A DNA stretch of 64,000 nt from Echinarachnius parma (taxonomy: Eukaryota; Echinodermata; Echinoidea; Clypeasteroida; Echinarachniidae): NCBI GenBank assembly GCA_037951105.1, contig JBAMJV010001369.1:1-64000 (forward strand), read 5' to 3'. Position numbers and translations under genes: made by a program. Every line of letters begins with the position of its first letter. Position 1 is the stretch's first letter. Shown here piece by piece: positions 10,530 through 21,348 of the stretch. Under the pieces are notes generated by a model that saw only the letters and a list, made by a program, of their open reading frames with translations, was not told the DNA's origin and made no database searches.

Positions 10530-10722
10530 GCACGACAAGCCACATCGTTGCATTCATTTCAAGGACATTTGAGTAAGATGAATATGCTAGATTTCACTAG
10601 GAGGGCCCACCACGGGCTCCCCAATTAGGCGCGCACACCTAAACCCACCAAGTGCCTGCAACTGTATATCCGCATCATGCGGAGTTTGTTTGCAGTACCA
10701 AGAAGAAGAAGAAGAAGAAGAC
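10530..10722 (+). mobile_element. Possible non-LTR 3' tail ending in (AAG)n
   Basis: A block with the inverted pair CCGCATCATGCGG (about 10671-10683) ends GCAGTACCAAGAAGAAG followed by further AAG units. A compact hairpin just before a trinucleotide tail is the usual design of some LINE or SINE 3' ends. Only one copy is present here, so this is a suggestion. Confidence 0.3.
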
Positions 10723-11031
10723 GTGTGCATAATGTGCATATGTATGCACTGGTCTTGATGATTATTTCAGGGATAAGGGAGTAGGCCTATCCCTGATTAT
10801 TTTTGTCAGAAAACTGGGTCTTTTATAAATGACTTCCTGGTATCACCCCTATACCGACAGTCAGACTGATTTTATTTGGTCTAAGACTACTGCAGTATAC
10901 ATACACGTACACGCATGAAATGAATGAAATGCTGCAAGCATGTCTGGAAGAAAAGACTAGCGCCCATCGATCGATGGATATAATGCCTTTTCAGAAAATC
11001 CTTCTTTAGTTTTCGAATCGCAGGTGATTTT
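10723..11031. other. Spacer, nothing recognised
   Basis: No gene or element ends seen. Confidence 0.4.
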
Positions 11032-11967
11032 TTAAAGGGATCAATTAGCATTGTTAAAATTCTCAAAACGTACTTAAACTTACATTTAATATTATGGTTT
11101 TCACATACCTTGTTGTATCCATATTATCAAATATTTACAATCATATAACAGTTTCCGGTTTTCCGAATTTCTCTTTGTTATATAAAGAAATTCATGATTA
11201 AAGGGATAGTTGAGGTCAAACTTAACTTTAGTAACCAAAACCTGCACCATTACGGTACAAAGTAATAGTTATAATTTCACCATGCTCGAAAAGTATACAC
11301 AATTACAAACGACTAAGTAAAACCCCTGTTATCATTCAAAAGAGCCGTTACAACTCAAGAGGGCGCTATTAAAAAAAAATCATTGGTTTTAGCCTTTTTT
11401 CATACAAAAGTGTGCATTCAATGTATGTTAAAATAATGATTCAATAGAGATATCATCAACGACTTTTTAAAAACTATTCAGATTTTTAGTAGTCTTCGAG
11501 CATTTTTAAAAAATTGTTCTAAAAAGTCTCAATATCGCCCGGTGATGGTCGGTGTGAACTATTTTGAATACAAATATATTTATGGATATTTCAGCCGTTT
11601 GTGAACCGATTTTGATCAAATAAAGTTTATCTGTCATTAAAATTGTATGTTCTTTCGAATTTGACAGTCAGTTTTTCATTATCTCACCAAAAAAATATCG
11701 GGGGGCACTTCGGAAAATACCAATACTCAACACTACCTTTAAAGTGTTCGGATTTTAAATTATCTATTCGGTAATAATTTATAAACTGTGTGCAAATATG
11801 ACTTTGCATTTGCGCTCATTACTCGGTCATACTTATGACATTTATTAACCACATGTGGCATTTTCACACACCACTCAGTGGACATAATCATATTACAGAA
11901 ATACACATTTTATCAACCCTTCTTTATAGTTGCTGCACATGTCAACAAAGTTACTAGATCCCTTTAA
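11032..11967 (+). mobile_element. MITE A1 (TTAA), split by MITE B2
   Basis: The outer element starts after TTAA (11032-11035) with AGGGATCAATTAGCATTG and ends GTTACTAGATCCCT before TTAA (11964-11967). Its two halves match the intact A copies at 21349, 39526, 40940, 50641 and 60071: the left half has CATACCTTGTTGTATCC, the right half GCTCATTACTCGG and CATGTCAACAAAG. The halves are separated by a complete B element at 11198-11742. Confidence 0.75.
11198..11742 (+). mobile_element. MITE B2 nested in A1
   Basis: Flanked by TTAA at 11198-11201 and 11739-11742. It starts AGGGATAGTTGAG and shares the AACCAAAACCTGCACCATTA and TTTCAGCCGTTTGTGAACC blocks with other B copies. The right end is degraded relative to the left. 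Removing it leaves GATTAAAGTGTTC, which matches the GATTGAAGTGTTC of intact A copies, so B2 landed in an A element that had drifted to give a TTAA there. Confidence 0.75.
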
Positions 11968-12013
11968 GCGGAACATAACAATCCATATTTTACAGTATAG
12001 TATCCGCTTGAAG

Positions 12014-12150
12014 GGACTTGGTAACATTGTCCAAATCCTCAAAACTAATACTTTGAACTCTATAGTGGTTCTCTCACACATTATCATATTCATATTAACA
12101 ATAAAAGCACGGGACAGGTTTCGGTTTTTCAAATTTTTTGGAACTTTTCG
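12014..12150 (+). mobile_element. MITE A fragment
   Basis: A second A left end (AGGGACTTGGTAACATTG, then CCAAATCCTCAAAACTAA and GGGACAGGTTTCGG) starts about 45 bp after A1 and stops near 12145. Only the left third is kept. Confidence 0.6.
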
Positions 12151-12210
12151 AGGCCGAGACCATCGAAAATGACGGTCGAGACCGTTAAAATTTGGTCTCA
12201 AGACTTGAAA

Positions 12211-12306
12211 AGGGGGGGGGGGGTTCAGAAACCCCCAAAACAGTCATTTTTGGGTCAAAAGGGGGGGGGGGGGGGGGGGGTTGAACCCCCCCCCCCCCCC
12301 CCCCCC
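12211..12306. repeat. G/C homopolymer hairpin
   Basis: A G12 run, a CCCCC run, then G20 (12261-12280), TTGAA, and C21 (12286-12306). The last part is a perfect 20-bp G:C stem with a 5-nt loop. Such ends occur next to K-type repeats elsewhere in the window, and GGGTACGCC follows directly. Confidence 0.7.
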
Positions 12307-13469
12307 TGGGTACGCCTATATGGGTGACATTATGGCACGGGTTCAGCGAGCGGGACTCACTGGCTCAGATTATACACCTCCTATACGTGGAAACAAATTT
12401 ATATATACCCTATTAGCGTACCCATTATAAATTATAATACAAATTTTACCCATGAATTCAAATACATCAACAATTAAAAGTATAAAAGTATAAAAATGTA
12501 CATTAAAATTCAGAACTCAGTAAATGCAAATATTTTCATGAAGATATTGCAAGTTTAAAAAGTCTTACATTTGGCAAGGATTTTATTCTACAGATAATAA
12601 ATTAAAGAATGTTGCGCCTCTATATTTAAAAGACCTTTTTTAAAAAATCTGTGTTTGGTTTCGGTAATGCAAGTTTTGTTCCTGATCTAAACGCATATAT
12701 ACACTAATGCAAGTGACAAGTAAAATTATTCTCGTAAATATAAAGTGGTGTGAGTGAATTCAAGCTATTTATATTGAGCTGTGCTATTTGTAAGCCCCCA
12801 CCTCTCAGTTCAGTATAAGTAAAATTATCATCAAGGGAGTTTATATTTGGCGTCATTAAGGGTTCAGAGCCACGCCTTCATCTAATGGAAACACATTTTC
12901 TAATAAAAAGGGTAAACAAAACAACGGCAAAAAAAAACAAACATGAAAGAGAGAAAAGTAATCAGTTATAAAGAACAAAACAAAAATTCGTATCATAATT
13001 TTATGAAAAACAAAACTAAATGGGATTGAAAGTTTCAAAAAGTCAAAAAAAGAAAAGCTTCATCAACAAATGATATATTGAACGGGCAAAACTAAGATGT
13101 ATTTTTGTTTATTCTGTACAAAAATGATACCCTTATGTTTTCTATTGTTTTTTGAAATTATTGGCGGGACGTGTACCCACCCCAATAGCTATATATGCCA
13201 CTGCCGGCTATATGATTGTTTATTTTATTTTGTATTATCTTTTGTGAGTTTTTAATGTATAACATTTTAATGAAGGATGTACGATTTATTTCATTTGTAG
13301 ACTTTGTATTCTGGTCACACTGCTCGGAAGTAAGATTTCATTACAAATTGTTAAAGTGTTCCATTACTAACTTCTTAAATATTTCCCAAAAGTGATATTT
13401 GTGACTCTAAACATAAACCAATATTATTATGAAAGTTCATCTGTATTGGTGGTTAATATGAAATATATT
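12307..13469. other. AT-rich stretch, nothing recognised
   Basis: No coding or element signal was found in this 1.16 kb. Confidence 0.5.
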
Positions 13470-14013
13470 TTAAAGGGGTAGTTTAGTTTTGGTAAGGCTG
13501 AACTTTAGTAGCCAAAACCTGCACAGTTACATTATAAACTAATAGTAATAACTCCACCATGCTCGAAAGATATACAAAATTACAAACGACTAAGTAAAAA
13601 GCCTGTTATCATTCAAAAAGAGCCATTAAAACACAAGAGGGCGCTTTTTAAAAAGGCATTGGTTTCCACCATTTTTCATACAAAATTATGGATGTGATGT
13701 TTTATTGATATAATGATTAAATAGCGAGTTCATCAGCAACTATTTTAAAAACGCTTTTGAAAATTTTTGAAAAAGTGCAAGCATTTAAAAAAAAATTTCT
13801 AAAAATCATCTAATTATTTGGGCCCCAAATAATTATAAGATCAGATATATTTATTGATATTTCAGCCGTTTCTGGGTCGATTTTGACCAAATAAAGTTTA
13901 TTCTGCCATTAAAATTGTATGTTCTCTCAAATTCGACACTCAGTTTTGCATTACCTCACAAAAAAATTGTGATGTGCAGCGCCCTCTCTACCAAAACTTA
14001 ACTACCCCTTTAA
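13470..14013 (+). mobile_element. MITE B3 (TTAA)
   Basis: Flanked by TTAA (13470-13473 and 14010-14013). It starts AGGGGTAGTTTAGTTTTGG and ends with the inverse. With 34371-34911 it forms a subfamily having GGGG at the tip and the blocks GAGCCATTAAAACACAAGAG and TGTGATGTGCAGCGCCCTCT. It is about 540 bp and has no coding capacity. Confidence 0.8.
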
Positions 14014-14247
14014 ACTTTTTGATCACAATACAAATATTTACCTCCGAAACTTTTGGCTGTCATCTATACAGCCTTCGTCAGCGATGTGACCCGACTTGAC
14101 CTGGCGTGACGTAACGATTGATCATCGGGTCGTAGACATTCGGTAGCTTGTCAAGGTCAAGTCGGGTCACTTCGCTGACGAAGGCTGTAGATGACAGCCG
14201 AACATTTCGGAGGTAAATATTTGTATTGTGATCAAAAGTTTAAAATA
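14013..14247. repeat. Foldback repeat with CTGACGAAGGCTGT arms
   Basis: The arms 14013-14105 and 14155-14247 are inverted copies: TGATCACAATACAAATATTT, ACCTCCGAAA, CTACAGCCTTCGTCAGCG and GACCCGACTTGACCT pair with their inverses. The spacer is about 50 bp and includes a GATTGATCATCGGG block. It abuts the right TTAA of B3. Each arm contains a CTGACGAAGGCTGT/ACAGCC hairpin, a motif common in invertebrate repeats. Confidence 0.7.
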
Positions 14248-14879
14248 GATTTCATATACACCAATATACTATTGTATATGATCCTTGATGAGTGGAAGTC
14301 AGTTCATTGAAAGACAATTGCATGTTAACCTTATAGTGAAAAGTGAACATTGATGTTAGATTTGATCAGCAATATTAGGTACTGCCCATTGATCTTCAAT
14401 GGTTTTGACTATCATTGAAAAGCATTCCGGAACGCTTTTCAATATAATATACAATCATAAATATTTCCATAACTAGGGAGAAATTTGTTACCTTAAGCCG
14501 CACGCAACAAGGTGCAATTATAGAGAGAAGTGTCTAAATCGCTCTTAATGATTTTAGTTGAATTTGACACCCAATCATCATATCATTTGGAATGTCAATT
14601 GGGATATTTAATGAAATCAAAGTTCGAACTGTTCATCAAGTTAAAATTAAAATATATGCATTTATTTAATATCCAACGAAAAAAATGGCAACATTATAAA
14701 AGTTGACTTGTATCTACCCGTGCGCTCAAAGAGACATTTCATTATAACAAAAGTAATGATTAAAACGGAAATAAGATATCGTCTAGCTAAATTGTGCATA
14801 AATTAATACTTAGTCAATGAAATATGACTTGCTATAATAAGTAAACAACATAAATAAATGACAGTACGACAATACTGAC
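14248..14879. other. Intergenic stretch with a fragment of repeat N
   Basis: About 14380-14500 shares GGTTTTGACTATCA, a CGCTTTTCAAT-type block and ATTTCCATAACTAGGGAGA with 39250-39370, a diverged dispersed repeat. The rest shows nothing. Confidence 0.4.
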
Positions 14880-14939
14880 TGCACATGTCGAAATTGGAAG
14901 CTGTATTTCTGTGATTGGAAGAAGAACTAGCGCCATCTA

Positions 14940-15102
14940 ACGTTGAATGTCATATAATCTTTTTTCATCTATGGATCCATCTTGAAATCCCGGCGCGAAG
15001 TACCTTCAAGCCACGGGCAAGTTGGATGATAATTTCACCATTTTCTCATCCTCATTGATACCAACTTTTGCCGTATTTCGGAGAGGATTTTAGAAGGAGC
15101 CA
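14940..15102 (+). other. Possible first, non-coding exon of the FERM gene
   Basis: A repeat-poor segment ends in AGAAGGAGCCA followed by the splice donor GTAAGTAAAA at 15103. It is followed by a CpG-richer stretch (15150-15300) unlike the AT-rich surroundings, which would fit a promoter or early intron. No open reading frame is present. The link to the exons at 27.3 and 56.1 kb is inferred only from strand and order, and cDNA is the only proof. Confidence 0.2.
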
Positions 15103-16700
15103 GTAAGTAAAATTTCAGTTATTAACGTGTTGATTAAGTAGAGTAAACGATGTAGAACACGGCAGCTGTCAGCGTTCGACTCCGGGATCTCAAAAGATCA
15201 TCGCATCCGTTGAACGGGCGTAGGCCCGCTGGTCCGCGGGTCCAGGCCGCGAGTTTTATGATCATGGACATGAGCGTGGGGCCGCAGCACCCCTACAAGA
15301 CAAGGCCCGGGGTTAACAGCATGCTGCATTAACCCCTTACTCCATTGCCTTGAAAAAAGCCTGATAGTCAGCTGCCTTCATTGTCCAAGTAAACACTGGG
15401 GAATTCCCCTGTCTACCTAGCCTTAAAACTAGATGTTTTTCACACTATTGATCAATTTGATGCTGTGTATGTCTGTATAAATTGCATAATTGCTTTGGCC
15501 TTTGTTCAACAAACAATTATAGCATGCCTTCATTGAATCATTGTGTTAATCTGTTCAAAGCTGGTTGTAAAGAATTCCTTAGAGTCACAAATTGACCTAT
15601 ATTCATTGTTATATACTTTGGAATGCGATACAAAAGCCACATGTATTGACTATTGTCTTGTCCAGACACCTATTAAAATGCTGCACCCCTGCAAATAGTA
15701 CAAGTCAGAGTACTTTGCAGAACCCATTGTCAGTTAGGTCATTCAGACACTAATCTCTGAAATAATCCCTTCAGCCTTTTGATAATACTTGCTGGCAGAC
15801 AAGCCTAAACATGTAAACAACTGTTCTAAAACCTGTGCTTGAGGGCTGCACAGTCAGAAAGCTCAAGCTCAGATTGGAGCTTCAAGTCATAGATCAAATA
15901 ATTTAAAAACTGGAATTTAAAGTGCTTCTGACATTGGAAAGCTCATGTAAGTTTTAAATTATATTCAATTCTAACCCCCTGTTATGTTAAGTTTGATTAA
16001 TTGGTGAGATTTTAGCTAGAAATGATTTTATGATTTTTGCCAGTCTCACAAATTTGTTTACTGCAGCCTGCCTATGAGAGTGACCCTAGGGTGGGGCCGC
16101 AGCTCAAGATCATTTTTACTGAGCCCGAGGACGGATGGCTTGATTTCCACATTTCAAGTTGTAGAATAGCCTAACATTTATCAATGATGTATAGTGTATT
16201 ATGTACAAACTATTAAAGATGTGTGAAAATCTGTTTTTAATGCAGAGCTAATAAAATGTTAATTGTAATTATTCTCATTTCAACAAGACAACAAGTCAAC
16301 AGTCTACAATTAATTTTTTTACAAATCTAATTCTAAACTAAGTAAAAAATTATTGCATTGAATTGATAAACTAGTAAATTAGATGTTAAGTTTGCGTAGT
16401 CATTGATGCTGTCAGTGGCATATGTGTAGTTCAATGTAACTTTGTCACATGATGTCTGCAACAGAGAACGAGGTGAGAACAAGTGAGACTGAGACTGAGA
16501 GTTGAACAGAGTCAGAGACATGTGGTATGATGACTGACAACGGTGAGAGGGACTGTGTGAATTACAAATAGCGTATTTTTTTGCAGGCATCAGTGTTCGA
16601 GTTAAGAGAAATCAGTAAAGGTAAAACATTCCAATGTCCATGAGCCAGGAAGATATTACATATACCCAGTTGGTGCAAGTACTAAGTAGCCCCATGCGGT
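15103..16700. other. Repeat-poor stretch, nothing recognised
   Basis: This is one of the least repetitive parts of the window. It includes the GC-richer 15160-15320 segment (GGCCCGCTGGTCCGCGGG). No open frame of convincing composition is present. If the first exon is real, this is intron 1. Confidence 0.4.
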
Positions 16701-16950
16701 TGGTGAATGTTCAAAGTTCAGTGTAATTGTAAGGCACTAAGTACAAGAAAAGGGTTGTAATTGTCGCACAGAGTTTCAAGTTTGTACATTTTCCACTCCT
16801 AACAGAAAACCCAACATCATTCAAGCCCAAGGCACATTTTATCTTCCAAAATACAGAAGAAAAGATAAGTGTATTCGTTACGGTTACCACCTCTTCTTCA
16901 TTCAAACACATTTCATCGTCCAAAGGAAGGAGGAAACACCATTGCCATTC

Positions 16951-17122
16951 ACTGAAAAAAATACACGGGGGCTTGGGGCGAAATCGCCCCAGAAATGCCA
17001 AGCCCAAGAGCCCCCGAAAATCATTAAAGAGCCCCTGTAATTTTGCATAGAGTTCAATGCAAAACAAATTTTAGAGTGTTATTTGCATGCAGGCAAGCTT
17101 GAAAAGTAGCCCCCGAAATCAA
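16951..17122 (+). repeat. Dispersed repeat H (H1)
   Basis: Typical H copy: CACTGAAAAAAATACACGGG, GGCGAAATCGCCCC, AAGAGCCCCCGAAAATCA, GAGTTCAATGCAAAACAAA, then GGCAAGCTTGAAAAGTAGCC and CCCGAAA. The outer parts form a loose inverted repeat (ACGGGGGCT versus AGTAGCCCCCG). It has no coding capacity and no poly(A) tail. A shuffled, partly inverted second copy follows at 17135-17230 (CACGAGGGCGATTTTG and neighbours). Confidence 0.7.
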
Positions 17123-17351
17123 CCAAAAAAATACTTTTTTTTTTCACGAGGGCGATTTTGAAAATTTTGAGGGAAAAAAACGCCCTCGTGAAATTATTCA
17201 CGAGGGCTATTTTGGGGCTCACGGGGGCTCTTTTTTTTTTTACATCGTTTTCACTGCTCAAGGATCTAATAAATGATTATCATGATGTGATCTATCTGAT
17301 AATGCCATGTTTGGTACGTTTCTGGCGCTTTCCGATCATGCAAAAAGATGC

Positions 17352-17430
17352 AAAAAAAAAAAAAAAAAAAAAAAAAAGGTATCGGGGGCGAATCGCCCTT
17401 TGCCCCCGTGTATTTTTTTGGTTGCCCGAA
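17352..17430. repeat. 26-A run and H fragment
   Basis: A run of 26 A (17352-17377) followed by GGGGGCGAATCGCCCTTTGC and CCCCGTGTATTTTTTTGG, the left H end in reverse orientation. Confidence 0.6.
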
Positions 17431-18160
17431 ATGCCATTCATGCCTGGCCACCTCAACATCATTCAAATCACAATCCATTCTCCAAACAAATGGAGAATTC
17501 AATCTGGACGTTTCATAAAAAACAATAACATTGCATTTTCCAACATTTCACTTTTGATTTGGCTCCATTCGATGATTCGATGATTTCATAATCATCACAA
17601 GCGGGGCATCAGTGTAAAGGGGAATAAATTTTGTTTTTGAATGATACCAGATTCAAGCAGGATACCAAAGATACACGGCAACAAGAGAGATATTAAAGCT
17701 CAAAGCAATGCGCTCATAATTTTTTTTTAGGGGTTTATAATTACAGTAAATGGTATTTTGACTATTTTCAAGTCCTAATCTTCTCAGACTAGCCCACAAA
17801 TTTTGAATTTTGGCTTGCAAAAGAAGGATGGTATCTTTAAGCAAGAAATTACGAGATGCAAAAGTAGTATTCAGACAGTCATATTCTTCCTTTGCATAGG
17901 GGAGAGCTTAGCCTTGCGGGTGAGAACTTGGCTGCCTACAAATTACAATGTCACAGTTTCTTACAATCTTATGCATACCCATGATTCATTACCGAACGTT
18001 CTAAAAGCGCTATGGGAGGAAAGGTAATGATTTTGCAGTTCAGATCCCTCGATGTCACAGTACAATCCATTCACTTTGAATTTGAATTGAATGTAGGTGG
18101 CTGAGTTTACCCATAAGGCCATACATGCAAGGCCAAATTATCCCGGGTAAAAGTATGTTT
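17430..18160. repeat. Block P, copy 1 (paralogue of 20575-21210)
   Basis: Blocks such as CACAATCCATTCTCCAAA, AATAACATTGCATTT, GGGGCATCAGTGTAAAGG and AACAAGAGAGATATTAAAGC recur in the same order at 20575-21210. The H1 repeat plus this block seem to have been duplicated together with H3 and the other copy. This copy lacks the 179-bp insertion found at 20913-21091. No gene is recognised. Confidence 0.55.
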
Positions 18161-18950
18161 GTTTTTTTTTTTTGGGGGGGGGGGGGGGGGATTGCAAATG
18201 CTGGAAAGCATGTTCATGTATCTTTTGTTTTTTTGTTCATCCAAAGAATGAAGTTTAAATTAGAAAGGACATTTTTTTAAAGATTTCAAAATGATCTAGA
18301 TGCTGTATTTTTTTAAAATTTACATTTTGAGATCTGTACTCTGTTGACCTCTAAAGGCAGCAATGTCTGTATAGGAGGCAGTGCACAAACTATTCTCCAA
18401 AATTAACAAAGATGATTGTATAGAGTCATGTACATACATTATCGATTGGACATCATCTGCTATTTGAAACCTTGTTCCAAAGACTATTCCCAACACAGTT
18501 CAGCTGGTTTTGTTGGGCTTTATTTATAGTGATAATAGGCTCATAATGTATACATGACCTCTGAAACACCTTTGTAATAATCAGTACTGTAATATCTTTG
18601 TAAAGATAACGTGATAATTTCAGTTATACCAGCTGAATCTAAATTGTAAATCATGAGCAGCAACTTTTAAAATGAATACTGATGTTCAGGACTGCAAACA
18701 TTGTGATTTGTTTTTATTTTTTATTTTTTTGGTGAAAATCTAAGTTCTAACATGAGTCCCCTTGTGGGCAATTAGTATAATCCCCCATGTCCATTTGACA
18801 GTAAATTTGCATCTGGAGTTCAATGCAAAACAAATTTTAATTAAAGTGCCATTTTGATGCAAGCACACCTGCAAAGTAAGTCCTTCAACATTTTGTTTTA
18901 TTCCTGTGTGCATCACATACTTTTTTTGTTTTTGTTTTACTATGTTGTAG
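18161..18950. other. Spacer with T/G runs and an H fragment
   Basis: A T12-G19 run lies near 18161-18192. At 18790-18880 there is a diverged H right half (GAGTTCAATGCAAAACAAAT, GATGCAAGCACACC). Nothing else is recognised. Confidence 0.45.
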
Positions 18951-19140
18951 TGGTTGTAGGGCTTGAAAAGTACTGTAAACGTGGTAAATATGTTTGCGGT
19001 GCATTCATTTTTGTGGATTTTGCGCTGAAGTCGGCGTCCACGAATATTAACACCCGCAAATATAAATGCGCGATTTACAATGCGTGTGAACACTTGCTTG
19101 GCCGCGAAATTAATTATTATTATTTTTTTGGCTGCATCAC
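18951..19140. repeat. Dispersed repeat with TACTGTAAACGTGG and GCGAAATTAATTA
   Basis: The composition (GTAAACGTGGTAAATATG, TTTTGCGCTGAAG, AATATTAACACCCGC, ATGCGCGATTTACA) is that of short interspersed inverted-repeat families common in invertebrate genomes. Only one copy is in the window, so the call is weak. Confidence 0.3.
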
Positions 19141-19220
19141 ATAACACATTCTCATAATAAATTGTAGTATGAGAAAATAAAATATTACCTGAACTGTCAG
19201 GGAAAAAATTATATAAAATA

Positions 19221-19393
19221 TATTTTTCGGGGGCTACTTTTCAAGCTTAGCTGCATGAAAATAACACTCCAAAAATTGATTTGCATTGAACTCTAGATGC
19301 ACATTTTCTGGGGCTCTTTTATGATTTTCGGGGGCTATTTTTGGCATTTTGGGGGCAAATTCGCCCCGAGACCCAGTGTATTTTATTCACTGG
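19221..19393 (-). repeat. Dispersed repeat H (H2)
   Basis: Reverse-orientation H copy: TTTTCGGGGGCTACTTTTCA, then AAGCTTAGCTGCATG, CATTGAACTCTAG, GGGGCTCTTTTATG and CAAATTCGCCCCGAGACC, ending GTGTATTTTATTCACTG. Confidence 0.7.
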
Positions 19394-19613
19394 TCTCATT
19401 GCATAATTATATAGAGAGATACATTTATAGTACTGTACATGCAATAGTGTGTAGAGTGATGTGGGACAATCACTATTATAATGTAGAATTGTAATCAGTG
19501 TGCAAACATGATGCAGCGTTAAGTGGTGATGGACCTTGATCATTAGCCGTTTGCATTCTGTTTGATTATTAGCAGATGTCAAGTTTCTACGGGTCATGTA
19601 AATATTAAACTGA

Positions 19614-20003
19614 TTAAAGGGATAGATCTAGTAACTTTATTGAAATATTGTGAACAAACTAAAAAAGGGTTGATAAATTTAAATGTATATTTCTGCGACC
19701 TGATATGTCCACTGAGTGGTGTGGGATAATTCCATGTTAAATGGATGTTATATGGCCAAGAAATGAGCAAAAATGCAACTCATTGCCTAACTCATCGCAT
19801 TAAATTTGTACAAAGTTGTAAGTCTCCTAGGGATGAATTCAAGCATTTCAGTTATAAATATCTTCATAGCGAAAGAGAAATTCAGAAAACCAAAACCAGT
19901 TCCAATTTTTTATTGGTAATACATACAACGAGGTTTATGTGAGAATCGCTAGAATTCTAATTAAGTTTTGTGGATTTTGACAATGTTACTAGATCCCTTT
20001 ATT
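19614..20003 (-). mobile_element. MITE A (A7), old copy
   Basis: Runs from TTAA-AGGGATAGATCTAGTAAC (19614) to GACAATGTTACTAGATCCCT (about 20000). It aligns with the other A copies but is the most diverged full-length one. The right TTAA has decayed to TTATTA. Confidence 0.7.
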
Positions 20004-20226
20004 AGCATTGATCTCTAAAGCTCACAGCCACACCTTCATCATTTCAATCTATCGTACACACCGTTATTTTTGCGCGATTAGTTTTTTTTCGCACTTGGCA
20101 ACCCAAATTGTTGAAATGAAATGTGTTTTGAATGGTGTTGAGGTGCCGTGGTCATGAATGATCGATGTTTTCCGAGAGCTGTTGTTAGGGAGATACAAAT
20201 GTGCCAGGGATTTTTTCTTTTTATTT
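20004..20226. other. Spacer, nothing recognised
   Basis: No repeats or genes seen. Confidence 0.35.
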
Positions 20227-20373
20227 GGGGGGGGGGGGGGGGGGGGCTACAGTACTTTTCAAGCTTGCCTACATACAAATAGCTCTCTAAAATTTGTCTT
20301 GCATTGAACTCTATTCAAATTTATGGGGGCTTTTTCAGATTTGTATTATTTTATTTTATTTATTTATTTATAT

Positions 20374-20404
<31 letters not shown>

Positions 20405-20516
20405 AAATTTATTTATTTATTTTATTTTACAAAATTTATTTCTTTATTTCTTTATTTCTTTTTATTAATTTTTAGCATTTCTGGGGCTATTTTGCCCTTG
20501 TGTATTTTTTCTCACT
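20227..20516 (-). repeat. Repeat H (H3) expanded by TTTA microsatellite
   Basis: A G run and CTACAGTACTTTTCAAGC open the copy, followed by CATTGAACTCTATTC and GGGGGCTTTTTCAG. The middle of H is replaced by about 130 bp of TTTA/TTTATTTC repeats (20344-20480). The H end GGGGCTATTTTGCCCTTGTG then resumes. Confidence 0.65.
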
Positions 20517-20574
20517 AAAATGTGCCTAGAATGATGTCTGTAGTGCACTACAGATTATTGCAAGTTTGTCAGTT

Positions 20575-21240
20575 TTCCATTCCCAACAAAAGCCCCAGCA
20601 TCATTCAAAACACAATTCATACTCCATGTACAAAAGAACTTGGCATTCATGCATGACCGCCTCAAACAAGGTTTTTTCAAAACACAATCCATCCTCCAAA
20701 GTCCAAACAAATTTCATGGAGAATTTACTCCCGGAAATTCACTGTTAACGTTCATAATAACTGTAACAATACATTTGACAACATTTAACTTTTGAATCGG
20801 CCCCATATTTAGGATTATGGTACATTCCATGAGTTCTTAATCATAACAAATGGGGCATCAATGTGAAGAAGAATAGACAGGCTTTTCAATGATAACAAAT
20901 TAAAGTAAGATACCAGGGAATAATTTTCCTGGTATCGCATCTCAATTTGCTATGCATTTTTGCATGACTGCTATACAAAATATCTTTTGTGTAGCAGTTT
21001 TCTTCCATAGAAATGTACAGAATTTCATTTGAAATATCTATCCATCGGCTAAAATTGCTAATCAAATTTGAGGAGGAAAATTATTCCCTGGATACAGTAA
21101 CAAGAGCGATATCAATGCTCAAGCTTGAATTGCAGAATTCTTTTGAAGCGTTTATATTTACAGTATCGTATTTAGACAGAGGCCTTTTCAGCAGCATTAG
21201 TCTACAAATACATGGATGTACAATATTAACATTTGAGAAA
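20575..21240. repeat. Block P, copy 2
   Basis: Paralogue of about 17400-17830, sharing CATCATTCAAAACACAATTC, GGAGAATTTACTCC, GGGGCATCAATGTGAAG and AGTAACAAGAGCGATATCAA. It is diverged, and it is interrupted by a small MITE at 20913-21091 that the other copy lacks. Confidence 0.55.
20913..21091. mobile_element. 179-bp MITE with CCAGGGAATAATTTTCC ends
   Basis: Perfect 17-bp inverted ends (CCAGGGAATAATTTTCC and its inverse at 21075-21091), flanked by ATA on both sides (20910-20912 and 21092-21094). The paralogous block at 17670 reads GATACACGGCAACAAG with no insert, so this is a real, precise insertion. The target duplication is ATA, or TA if an A is assigned to the element. The superfamily is unclear. 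Confidence 0.75.
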
Positions 21241-21348
21241 AATTAAATTGTGATTGTATCATGTAAATATATATCATGTACCTGATTAAGAAGTGTCTTG
21301 GATGTTTAATTGAAAGCTTTAATTTAAAGATAATATTTTGTTGTTATG

